A stretch of 64,000 bases of DNA from positions 1 through 64,000 of the forward strand of contig JAIPFF010000008.1 of assembly GCA_021736785.1 (NCBI GenBank). The letters run 5' to 3'. This document shows positions 18,903-26,739 of the stretch, in pieces. Made by a program: the position numbers and the translations under genes. Origin of the DNA: Thiohalocapsa sp. (GTDB lineage: Bacteria; Pseudomonadota; Gammaproteobacteria; Chromatiales; Chromatiaceae). The notes under the pieces were generated by a model. The model was not told where the DNA came from and ran no database searches. It saw only the letters and a program-made list of their open reading frames with translations. The number at the start of each line of letters is the position of its first letter. The first letter of the stretch is position 1.

Positions 18903-19280
18903 ATGCACAGCCAAATCAGCAATATCCCCGCGCTTTTGGACGAGCGGGGCTTTATCGTCGACCCGGAGGTCTGGTCTCGGGATCTTGCCCTCGCCATTGC
19001 CGCGGAGTTGGGAGTATCGGAACTGACCGAGCAGCACTGGGAGATTGTCGACTCGTTACGCGGGCGCTATTACGCCACGGGCAATTTGCCCGTACAGCAC
19101 ACCCTGTGCAGAGAGCTCGACATGCAAGACCATTGCATCGTCGAGCTGTTCCACGGTCTGATCCAAGCCTGGAAAATTGCCGGTCTGCCGGATCCCGGGG
19201 AAGAGGCGCGCAGCTACATGCAGGACATGAGCGAGCCGCCGGCGCAGGGCAGAGCGTCTCAGGCGCCGATCAAGGACTGA
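18903..19280 (+). CDS. TusE/DsrC-like protein lacking the C-terminal cysteine
   Basis: The 125-residue protein follows the DsrC/TusE fold pattern: DERGFIVDPEVWSRDLA, then QHWEIVDSLRGRYYATG and FHGLIQAWKIAGLPDP. In working sulfur carriers the sequence after the GLP motif ends within a few residues in a cysteine that carries the persulfide. Here it continues with an acidic tail (EEARSYMQDMSEPP) and no cysteine. The only cysteines are internal, in HTLCREL and DHCIV. Such cysteine-less paralogues cannot act as sulfur donors in the usual way and may be regulatory. The stop is 10 bases before the next gene, suggesting co-transcription. Confidence 0.85.
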   Translation: MHSQISNIPALLDERGFIVDPEVWSRDLALAIAAELGVSELTEQHWEIVDSLRGRYYATGNLPVQHTLCRELDMQDHCIVELFHGLIQAWKIAGLPDPGEEARSYMQDMSEPPAQGRASQAPIKD

Positions 19281-19290
19281 TCGCGCTGCC

Positions 19291-21495
19291 ATGGCCGACG
19301 ACGCACTTCCCGCGGCAGCATCTTCCGAGGGCCTTGCGCTCGAGCCCGGGCGCAATTGTTGGCGCGTTGCGCATGCGGCCAGGGTCGGCGTCGCCGTCGA
19401 CGGCGAGTGCTATTTCGCCGCGGCTCGCCGCTCGATGATTGCCGCCCGGCGCTGGATCGCCATCGCCGCCTGGGATATCCACAGCCGAATCGGCCTGGAT
19501 CGAAGCGAGGATCCCGGCGACGGCCTGCCGCGCGCGCTGGGCGAGCTGCTCGTGGCGCTGCTCGAGCGGCGCGAGGAGTTGGAGGTCTTCATCCTGCTCT
19601 GGGATTATGCGTCGATCTATGCGTTGGAGCGCGAGCCGCTGTTCTTCGGCGACGGGCCCTGGGACGGGCATCCGCGGCTGCATTTCGTCAAGGACGACGC
19701 CCATCCGGTGGCGGCCAGCCAGCACCAGAAATTGGTGCTCGTCGACGGCAAGGTCGCCTGGTGCGGCGGCTTCGATCTCAGCAAATGGCGCTGGGATACC
19801 AATGCCCACCGCGCGCAAGAGCCGCGCCGCCGCGATCCCGACGGCGATCTTTATCCACCCTTTCACGACATTCAGCTGCTGGTGGACGACGAGGCCGCGG
19901 CGGCGCTGACGGATCTGTTTCGCGAGCGCTGGCAGCGTGCTGCAGGGGCACCGCCGGAGCTGCCCGCGGTGGCCGGCGGCGCGGCGCAGGACGACGGCGA
20001 CCCTTGGCCGGCCGGGATGGAGGTCGTGTTCCGGGATCGGCCGGTCGCGATCGCCCGCACGCTGCCGGAGATCTCCGGACGCGCCGAAGTCCGCGAATCC
20101 GAGCACATGGCGCTGGATCTCATCGACGGGGCGCGGTCGCTGCTGTACCTGCAGAATCAGTATCTGACCTCGCGCACGGTGCGCGATGCGTTGTGCCGGG
20201 CGCTGCGCCGCGCCGACGGGCCCGAGATCGTCATCATCGTCCCGCGCGAGACGGGACATTGGCTTGAGCAGCACACGATGGACATCCTGCGCGCGCGCGT
20301 GATGTCGGCGCTGCGCGACAGCGACGAGCGGGATCGACTGCGTATCTACTATCCCGACGTCCGCGGCCTTCGGCGAGGCTGCCTGATGGTGCACTCCAAG
20401 CTGATGATCGCCGACGATCGGGTGCTGCGTGTCGGCTCGTCGAATCTGAGCAATCGCTCGATGGGCCTCGATAGTGAATGCGACCTTTGTATCGTCGCCC
20501 GCGACGACAGCGATCGCGATGCCATTACCGCGCTGCGCCGGCGGCTGCTGGCGATGTTTTTGTCGGTGGACCCCGATGCCGTTGCCGACGCCGAGATGCG
20601 CACGCCGAACGGCGATAGCGGCACCATCGAGGCCATCGAGGCCCTGAAGGCGGGGCGCGAGGCGGGCTCCGGCGACGACGGTCCGCCGCTGACGCTGACG
20701 GTGCTCGGCGCAGAGGTCGATCCGGAGTGGGACCGCCAACTGCCGGACGAGCGGCTGATCGATCCCGACCGCCCCCTCGGGCCCGACCTTTTAGCCGATG
20801 TCGTCATCGGCGGCGCGGATCAAACGCCCGATCTGCGCCGTCGCCTGTTGATCGGCGCCTCGGTGCTGGTCCTGTTCCTGTTGCTGGCCGCGGCTTGGCG
20901 CTGGACGCCGCTGGGTGACTGGCTGCGGCCGAATGCGCTCGCGGCCGCCGTGTCCGAGCTGAGCGAGGCCGCGTGGGGGCCGCCATTGTTGATTGTCGGA
21001 TTCATCGCGGCCAGTCTGGTGGCGGTGCCGGTGACCTTGTTGATCCTGGTCTCGGCACTTGTCTTCGGCCCGCTGACGGGCTCGGTGGTCGCCCTGGTCG
21101 GCTCCACTTTGTCCGCCATTGCGGGTTACGGCATCGGTTGGTACAGCGGGCGGCGCGCGGTGCAGCAGATGGCGGGAAGCCGGCTCGAGGGGCTGAGCCG
21201 GCGCATCGCCCGGCACGGCATCCTGACCATGGTCACCGTACGCATCGTGCCGGTCGCGCCTTTCGCCGTGCTTAACCTCTTCGCCGGCGCCTCCCATGTC
21301 AGCTTGCGCGATTTCATCATCGGCACCGTTGTCGGCATGACCCCGGGCATCCTAGCCATCTCGGTGTTCGCCGAAGGACTACTGTCGCTGGCGGGCCGTG
21401 CCGATATGCGCGCGGTTGGCTTGGTGATCGCGGGGCTCTTGGCGATCGGCGGGCTGCTGTGGCTCGGCCAGCGCTTGATGAAGACCGGTGAATGA
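19291..21495 (+). CDS. Phospholipase D-like protein fused to a VTT (TVP38/DedA) membrane domain
   Basis: The 734-residue protein joins a cytoplasmic phospholipase D module to a membrane domain. Two HKD motifs are present: HQKLVLVD near residue 144 and VHSKLMIADD near residue 366, with SSNLSNRS after the second. From residue 513 there are five or six hydrophobic spans with the VTT/SNARE-associated motif AGYGIGWYSGRR and RIVPVAPFAVLNLFAGASHV. The fusion suggests hydrolysis or transfer of phosphatidyl groups coupled to lipid movement across the membrane. The activity, for example cardiolipin synthase against phospholipase, is not resolved. The next gene overlaps its end by eight bases. Confidence 0.9.
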   Translation: MADDALPAAASSEGLALEPGRNCWRVAHAARVGVAVDGECYFAAARRSMIAARRWIAIAAWDIHSRIGLDRSEDPGDGLPRALGELLVALLERREELEVFILLWDYASIYALEREPLFFGDGPWDGHPRLHFVKDDAHPVAASQHQKLVLVDGKVAWCGGFDLSKWRWDTNAHRAQEPRRRDPDGDLYPPFHDIQLLVDDEAAAALTDLFRERWQRAAGAPPELPAVAGGAAQDDGDPWPAGMEVVFRDRPVAIARTLPEISGRAEVRESEHMALDLIDGARSLLYLQNQYLTSRTVRDALCRALRRADGPEIVIIVPRETGHWLEQHTMDILRARVMSALRDSDERDRLRIYYPDVRGLRRGCLMVHSKLMIADDRVLRVGSSNLSNRSMGLDSECDLCIVARDDSDRDAITALRRRLLAMFLSVDPDAVADAEMRTPNGDSGTIEAIEALKAGREAGSGDDGPPLTLTVLGAEVDPEWDRQLPDERLIDPDRPLGPDLLADVVIGGADQTPDLRRRLLIGASVLVLFLLLAAAWRWTPLGDWLRPNALAAAVSELSEAAWGPPLLIVGFIAASLVAVPVTLLILVSALVFGPLTGSVVALVGSTLSAIAGYGIGWYSGRRAVQQMAGSRLEGLSRRIARHGILTMVTVRIVPVAPFAVLNLFAGASHVSLRDFIIGTVVGMTPGILAISVFAEGLLSLAGRADMRAVGLVIAGLLAIGGLLWLGQRLMKTGE

Positions 21496-22318
21496 CGGCG
21501 AGCGGCGCATCGTTGCCGCGACCTACAATATCCATCGCTGTGTGGGCGCCGACAGGCGCGGTGATGTGGAGCGGATCGCCGGCGTGATTCTGGCGCTCGA
21601 CGCCGATGTGCTCGCCCTTCAGGAAGTGGAGACGGCGCACGCGCCGTCCTCGCAATGCCTACTGCGCAGCCTGCGCCAGCACGGCTATGTGTCCATTGCG
21701 GGTCCGACGCTGACCAACGAGCGCCATCACTACGGCAACGTTCTGCTCTGCCGCCTGCGGGTGCTGGCGATCGAGCGATTGGACATCAGTCGTCCGGGGC
21801 GAGAGCCGCGCGGGCTCGTTGCGGCGCGCTTGGCCGTGCCGGCGCCGACGCCGGCCGGTGCGCCCGACGACGTCCCGACACTTTACTGCGTCGCGACGCA
21901 TCTCGGTCTGCGGGCCGCCGAGCGCAGGGCGCAGATCGCGCAGATTGCCGCTCGGATCGATCGCGCGAGCACACGGCCGAACTGCGCCGGCATCCTGCTA
22001 CTCGGGGACTTCAACGAGTGGCTGCCGTGGCAGCGGCGCCTGAAACCCTTCGACGAGCGCCTCAGGCGTGCGCCGGCGCGCGCGACGTTCCCGTCCCTGC
22101 GTCCGCTGCTGGCACTCGATCGGCTCTGGTATTCCGCGGGACTGGGGCTGGAGCGCATCGAGGCGGTGGGCACCGCGGCTGCCCGCAGGGCGTCGGATCA
22201 CCTGCCGCTGCGGGCGTCGCTGTGGTTGCCGGACTCTGCGGTCGGGGCGCCTGCCGGTCGCGCGACGGGCACCGCGCGCGCGCTTCGAGAGCACGCCGGC
22301 GGTGCCCGCGGTCTTTGA
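21488..22318 (+). CDS. Endonuclease/exonuclease/phosphatase (EEP) family protein
   Basis: The 276-residue protein has the EEP fold motifs in order: TYNIHRC near residue 12, LQEVET near 43, ATHLGL near 137, GDFNEW near 171 and ASDHLPL near 238, covering the metal and catalytic Asp-His residues. Family members hydrolyse phosphodiester bonds in DNA or phospholipids. GTG 21488 lies inside the end of the PLD-VTT gene, so the two are translationally coupled. A similar PLD/EEP gene pair is seen in other bacteria and supports a lipid substrate, but that is an inference. No signal peptide is seen. Confidence 0.85.
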   Translation: MNDGERRIVAATYNIHRCVGADRRGDVERIAGVILALDADVLALQEVETAHAPSSQCLLRSLRQHGYVSIAGPTLTNERHHYGNVLLCRLRVLAIERLDISRPGREPRGLVAARLAVPAPTPAGAPDDVPTLYCVATHLGLRAAERRAQIAQIAARIDRASTRPNCAGILLLGDFNEWLPWQRRLKPFDERLRRAPARATFPSLRPLLALDRLWYSAGLGLERIEAVGTAAARRASDHLPLRASLWLPDSAVGAPAGRATGTARALREHAGGARGL

Positions 22319-22339
22319 CTCGTTTCGCGATCGGTCCGC

Positions 22340-22561
22340 TTAGTCGGTGGCCTGCTCGATCTTGTCGCCGGCCTCTTCGACCTTCTCCTGCACGGCTTCG
22401 CCGGCCGCCTCTGCCTGCTCGCGGGCGCTCTCGACGGTCTCGTCCACCTGCTCGCCGATCTGTGCGCCGGTCTGCTCGGCGTCGGTCTGGCGGTCACAGC
22501 CGCCGGCCAGCGCGGCCGCGAAAATCGCTGTCGTGATCCAGATCCATGTAGGCTTGCGCAT
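22340..22561 (-). CDS. Small lipoprotein with an acidic helical tail
   Basis: The 73-residue product has a type II signal peptide with lipobox LAGGC at residues 19-23. A polar helical region rich in Glu, Gln and Ala follows (GEQVDETVESAREQ and GEAVQEKVEEAGDK) and looks able to form a coiled coil. GGGAGAAAG precedes the ATG. It is probably anchored to the outer membrane. Its function is unknown. It converges with the EEP gene, with 21 bases between stops. Confidence 0.75.
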   Translation of the reverse strand: MRKPTWIWITTAIFAAALAGGCDRQTDAEQTGAQIGEQVDETVESAREQAEAAGEAVQEKVEEAGDKIEQATD

Positions 22562-22792
22562 ATCGCTTTCTCCCGATGGTTGATGATGTCCGGGCTCACC
22601 GCTGCATGCCGCATCGGTTTTTCCGAGGGTGCCCGGCCCCAACGGCGCCTGCACCGCCCCTGGGGCGCGGGCATGGACGGGCGCTGCGCCGCACGGCAGC
22701 CGGTCGAGCGCTCACGCCGCGTCCTCGGGCCCGCAGCCTAGCCGATGCAAGATCCGTTCTCGTTTCGTGGAGCGGCCGACCGGGTGCGCGGC

Positions 22793-23473
22793 TCAGGCCC
22801 GTTCCATGTGGTCGCCATGGTTTCCGGCAAGCTTTCCCCAGCGCTCGCGCAGCGCCTCCATGCTGTCTTGGTGGGCGATCAGGATGACCTCGTCGCCGGA
22901 TTTCAGTTTGGTCCGGGATGTGGGCAGCAGCAGCTCGTCATCGCGGTAGAGACAGATGATTCTGACCCGCTTGGGCAATTCCAGCTCGTCGAGCGGCCCG
23001 GCGTCTTCGTCGCCGGCGACGAAGTTGAACACCGATGCGTCGCCGCGGATCAACGATGAGAGCTCGAGGGACTTCTCGCCGCAGAGCAGGTCTTCCAGAT
23101 GCTTGGCGACGGCCCGATTGGGCATGACGCTGTCTTCCAGGCCGAGCTCGTTGCAGATGCGCTGAAACTGCGGGTCGTTCACCCGCGGCACGACGCGGGC
23201 AAAACCGAGCGAGCGACCGATGAGGCCGGCAAGGATATTGGTCTGATCGCTCTCCAGCAGACAGAACAGCACATCCGTGTTTTCCGGCTCCGCATCGCGC
23301 AGGACATCCGGTGCAGTGCCGTCGCCATGCAGATAGCCGCAGTCGAGGCGTTCGGACAAGTTCTCGATGCGCTCGCGACTGCGCTCGATCAGGATCACCT
23401 CGTGGCCGGCTTCGATCAGCAGTTCCGCTGTCGAGAGTGTCAGCGAATTGCTTCCGATAAATGCGGTTCTCAT
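22793..23473 (-). CDS. trkA: Trk potassium uptake system regulator TrkA-like
   Basis: This 226-residue cytoplasmic protein gates the potassium channel partner by binding nucleotides. It has one RCK unit: a Rossmann-type N-domain from residue 1, with a changed glycine motif (FIGSNSLTLSTAELL), then LIERSRERIENL and LHGDGTAPDVLRDA. A TrkA-C domain lies at about 140-215 (ICLYRDDELLLPTSRTKL). E. coli TrkA has two such units, so this resembles the single-unit KtrA/Ktn type. AAGGAGG lies upstream of ATG 23473, which overlaps the trkH stop (ATGA). Confidence 0.88.
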   Translation of the reverse strand: MRTAFIGSNSLTLSTAELLIEAGHEVILIERSRERIENLSERLDCGYLHGDGTAPDVLRDAEPENTDVLFCLLESDQTNILAGLIGRSLGFARVVPRVNDPQFQRICNELGLEDSVMPNRAVAKHLEDLLCGEKSLELSSLIRGDASVFNFVAGDEDAGPLDELELPKRVRIICLYRDDELLLPTSRTKLKSGDEVILIAHQDSMEALRERWGKLAGNHGDHMERA

Positions 23474-24930
23474 GACAGCTTGCGCCTCCTTCCGAGCCAA
23501 GTGGGGGGATAGAGCAAAACCAGCATCGCGATGATCTCGACGCGTCCGAACAGCATATCGACGGTCAGGATCAGCTTCAGTACGTCCGGCAGGTCCGGCC
23601 CGGTGAGACCGGCCGAGAGGCCGGCGTTGGCGGTCGCGGAAACCACTTCGAACAGACTCGCCAGGGGCGGCTGGTCGTAGAGCAGAAACACCAGCCACGA
23701 GAACAGCAGCACCAACCCCCACAGGCTCAGCAACTGCAGTGCCGCGGTCAGCATCGGCGGCTGCACGCGCGTGTCGCCGATGCGGGTATCGAGTACGGCG
23801 CGCTCGGCAGTGGCAGTCCGCTGCAGCGTGAGCTGGATCAGCCGGATCAACAGCAACAATCGAATGATCTTGAAGCCGCCGGCGGTGGAGCCGGTGCAGC
23901 CGCCGACGGTCATCGACACCATCAGGATCACCTGCGCGGCCGGGTGCATCGCGGCGACATCGCCGGTGCTGAACCCCGTGGTCGTCTGCGCCGAGACGCC
24001 GAGCACCAAACCCTGCGCCAGTGCTCGAGGCCACGGGATCGCCGCATAGGCCACATTAATGGCCATCAGCAGGCCGGCCGTGATCAGCAGCGCGGCGAGA
24101 AACGCGCGCACCTCGGGGTCTGCCAGCAGAGCAGGGGCGCCTTTGCGGAACAGGCGGCTGTAGAGGGGCAGGCTGATCGCCGCGGCGACGCAGATGACAC
24201 TCAGCACGGCAACGCTCGCGCCCGGCAGAGGGGCGATGTTGTCGTCGGCGGCGGCAAAGCCGCCGGTTGAAATGGCTGCCAGCGTATGCACCAGGGCCGC
24301 AAACGGAGCCAGGCCGCTGGCCCAAGCGGCACCGGTGCCGATCACCGTCAGGGTGACGTAGACCAAAAACACGCGCCGGGCGTGCTCGTGTGCGCCGGCG
24401 TATGTCAGGGACTCGCCCGTCGTCTGCAGCAGCCGGCGGCTGCTTGCATGGTGGCGCATGATCAGCGCGACGGTCAGCACGCCGATGCCGAGCCCGCCAT
24501 ACCATTGCGCCCAGGCCCTCGAAAATAGAAAGCCGTCCGAGCGCTGCTCCATCCCGCGGACGGTGGTGAGCCCGGTCGTCGTGACAGCCGAGACCGACTC
24601 GAACCATGCATCGACGACGGCGATGTCCGCCGCCAGCAGCGGCCAAACCGGTACCGATGCCGCAAGCAGAAACGCGAGCCCGGCAACCGCCAAGGCCTCG
24701 TTCCACTGAATGTCGCGGCTTCTCGGTAAACGCGCCAGGAGGGCGCCGGCGCCCATCAGCAGCACGCTCATCACCGCAAGGCGACCCGCCAGCACGCGAT
24801 CGCCCAGACCGAGCGCGATCATCGCCGGCACCGCCGACAGGGCGGCCAGCATCAGCAACAAGCGGCCTAGGGTGCCGAGCAGCACCAAGGGCCGGACGGC
24901 GTGCATCAAAACATTCGCTTGCTGGCGCAC
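23470..24930 (-). CDS. trkH: Trk/Ktr potassium channel subunit
   Basis: The 486-residue polytopic protein has four pore loops typical of the TrkH/KtrB superfamily: SAVTTTGLTTV, AAISTGGF, SAQTTTGFSTG and SATANAGLSAGL, each with a selectivity-filter glycine. It imports potassium across the inner membrane together with the downstream TrkA-like subunit. GTG 24930 has GGAGG very close upstream. An internal ATG at 24906 is an alternative that removes eight residues. The pair forms a two-gene operon. Confidence 0.92.
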   Translation of the reverse strand: MRQQANVLMHAVRPLVLLGTLGRLLLMLAALSAVPAMIALGLGDRVLAGRLAVMSVLLMGAGALLARLPRSRDIQWNEALAVAGLAFLLAASVPVWPLLAADIAVVDAWFESVSAVTTTGLTTVRGMEQRSDGFLFSRAWAQWYGGLGIGVLTVALIMRHHASSRRLLQTTGESLTYAGAHEHARRVFLVYVTLTVIGTGAAWASGLAPFAALVHTLAAISTGGFAAADDNIAPLPGASVAVLSVICVAAAISLPLYSRLFRKGAPALLADPEVRAFLAALLITAGLLMAINVAYAAIPWPRALAQGLVLGVSAQTTTGFSTGDVAAMHPAAQVILMVSMTVGGCTGSTAGGFKIIRLLLLIRLIQLTLQRTATAERAVLDTRIGDTRVQPPMLTAALQLLSLWGLVLLFSWLVFLLYDQPPLASLFEVVSATANAGLSAGLTGPDLPDVLKLILTVDMLFGRVEIIAMLVLLYPPTWLGRRRKLS

Positions 24931-25332
24931 GGGCCTCCGGATCGCTTTCTGCGCGATGGCGGGAAGGGGCTACTGCCCGAATGAGCCGTTGTCGATGGAT
25001 ACGTCTACGGATTTGGCAAGAAAGGTGCCACGCCATCCGGTAGCGGGCGGCGGCAGCGTGTCGGAACCGAGCCGGATTTCACCGGCGGCGGCCGCGGTTG
25101 CGTCGTGTCGGCGCCGAGCGCTCTTCCGCGGGGTTGGGCAATTGCACCGGGGGCCGGTGGATTTACCCCGCCGGTTGCGGAATCGCCGCCCGGCGGCATC
25201 GCTGCGCGGATCGCTCGCCGTCTACGGTATCGCCGTCGGTACCGGCCGCGGGTCGCCGCGTTCCAAGGCGGCGGCGGACCGAGTGCCGAGGGAGACCGCG
25301 CAGCGGATCAATCAAACCGAAGAGGACAGACG
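24931..25332. other. Divergent promoter interval, no gene seen
   Basis: This stretch lies between the leftward trkH and the rightward DJ-1/PfpI gene. Long open frames exist but carry only Arg/Pro/Gly-rich translation. AAGAGGAC at 25320-25327 is the probable ribosome binding site of the gene at 25333. No promoter was identified with confidence. Confidence 0.35.
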
Positions 25333-25872
25333 ATGGCCGATATTTCCGACATGCAAGTTCGGGTGGCGGTGTTGGTCGAAGACCAGTTCGAAGACCTGGA
25401 GCTCTGGTATCCGGTACTACGGCTGCGCGAGGCGGGCGCCGAGGTGACGCTGGTGGGTCCCAACGCCGGCAGCTACCGCGGCAAGCATGGCCTGACCGCG
25501 GATCCGCATACCGATATCGACGAGGTGGACGCGTCGGCTTTCGACGGCCTGATCGTGCCCGGCGGTTATGCGCCGGACAAGCTTCGGCGCCATCAGCCGG
25601 TGCTGGCGCTGGTGCGCGAGATGAACAACGCGGGCGCCGTCATCGGCTTCATCTGCCACGCCGGCTGGGTGCTGGCCTCCGCCGGCATCCTGAACGGCCG
25701 GCGCATCACCTCGTTCCACTCCATTCGCGACGACATGGTCAACGCCGGTGCGCAGTGGTTGGATGCGCCGGTGGTTGTCGACGGTAACCTGATTTCGAGC
25801 CGCAACCCGGGCGACCTGCCGCAGTTCCTTCCCGCGATCCTGACCGCGCTGGCGCAGCGCCGGGCTGCCTGA
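25333..25872 (+). CDS. DJ-1/PfpI family protein
   Basis: The 179-residue protein has the glutamine amidotransferase-like fold of the DJ-1/PfpI superfamily, with VAVLVEDQFEDLELWYP at the start, FDGLIVPGGYAPD near residue 77, and the nucleophile elbow FICHAGWVLAS with cysteine near residue 106. The CHxxW arrangement resembles PfpI/YhbO-type members, reported as chaperones, deglycases or proteases. The exact activity is uncertain. The start at 25333 is the first ATG with a purine-rich site upstream. The frame is open further 5' without homology. Confidence 0.88.
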   Translation: MADISDMQVRVAVLVEDQFEDLELWYPVLRLREAGAEVTLVGPNAGSYRGKHGLTADPHTDIDEVDASAFDGLIVPGGYAPDKLRRHQPVLALVREMNNAGAVIGFICHAGWVLASAGILNGRRITSFHSIRDDMVNAGAQWLDAPVVVDGNLISSRNPGDLPQFLPAILTALAQRRAA

Positions 25873-26129
25873 GCGGGCCCGGCCGTGTCGCCGCGCACCG
25901 GCGCGACGCGGGCCGGCGCAGGGCCGGCGCCGCGGATGCTCCGACCCATGCCGCCGGACCGGCGAGACCGCCCGCCGGAAATAGGCTGGTTGGCTGGCGT
26001 GGATCCTGCAGAAAGCTGCAAAACCCGAAAAGCCTTCGAAATTCCGCCGGCCAGGGGTCCGGCGGTGCCGGGGCGCCCGCTACACGAGCGGGGCATTTGT
26101 ACTTTACGTCAACGAAAGGAGCCACTCCA

Positions 26130-26609
26130 ATGAAAGCGAACCGTGCACTACCGGCCGCCCATCGCGTCGCGCTTTCCGCGACCGTGCTGTTCTTGCTCAG
26201 TACCGTCGCGGTGGCAGCACCCGATGTGCCGCCTTACGAAACCGGCAACTATCAAGGCACGCCGTGGGTCAGCGGCGGCGCGGGGGTCGGATCCCGCGAT
26301 GCCATGCTCGAGAAGTTCAAGGACGACTACAACCTGAAGCTCGAATTCGCGGTGGCCGACGGTAACTATCTCGGCGACATTCAAGTGACCATCAATCGGC
26401 CCGGCGGCGGCACAGTTGTCAGCGCCCTGTCCGAGGGGCCGTGGTTTATGGTGCGCCTTCCCCCCGGCACCTACGATGTGCAGGCGAGCGGTTACGAGCG
26501 CACCTTCATGCGCACCGTGACGGTACCCGAGTCCGGCCTGGAGACGGTGATCTTCAACCAGTGGACCAAAGAAGGCATCGCGGCGCGGACGCCCGGCTCG
26601 AGCTACTGA
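26130..26609 (+). CDS. Exported protein of unknown function with a beta-sandwich-like domain
   Basis: The 159-residue product has a signal peptide (residues 1-29, cleavage after STVAVA-A). The mature part alternates beta-type segments: GDIQVTINRPGGGTVV, GPWFMVRLPPGTYDVQASG, and RTVTVPESGLETVIF. The LPPGTYDV segment is characteristic of carboxypeptidase-regulatory-like or prealbumin-like folds. AAAGGAG is eight bases upstream of the ATG. It is probably periplasmic. No catalytic residues are apparent. Confidence 0.75.
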   Translation: MKANRALPAAHRVALSATVLFLLSTVAVAAPDVPPYETGNYQGTPWVSGGAGVGSRDAMLEKFKDDYNLKLEFAVADGNYLGDIQVTINRPGGGTVVSALSEGPWFMVRLPPGTYDVQASGYERTFMRTVTVPESGLETVIFNQWTKEGIAARTPGSSY

Positions 26610-26633
26610 CACCGCTCCGCCGCCCGGATCGGC

Positions 26634-26653
26634 CCCGGTCGGATTCGACCGGG
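26634..26653. terminator. Hairpin between convergent genes
   Basis: CCCGGTCG, a GATT loop and CGACCGGG form an eight-base-pair stem 25 bases after the exported protein gene and 87 bases after the convergent cyclase gene. There is no T-run, so termination efficiency is uncertain. Confidence 0.5.
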
Positions 26654-26739
26654 CCCGGCGCGGCCGCGGTGAACAGGTCGAGACGCGAGTCAAGGCGTGG
26701 CATCGGCGCCGAGCGGCGCGGCCGGGCGTGCTTGCCGCG

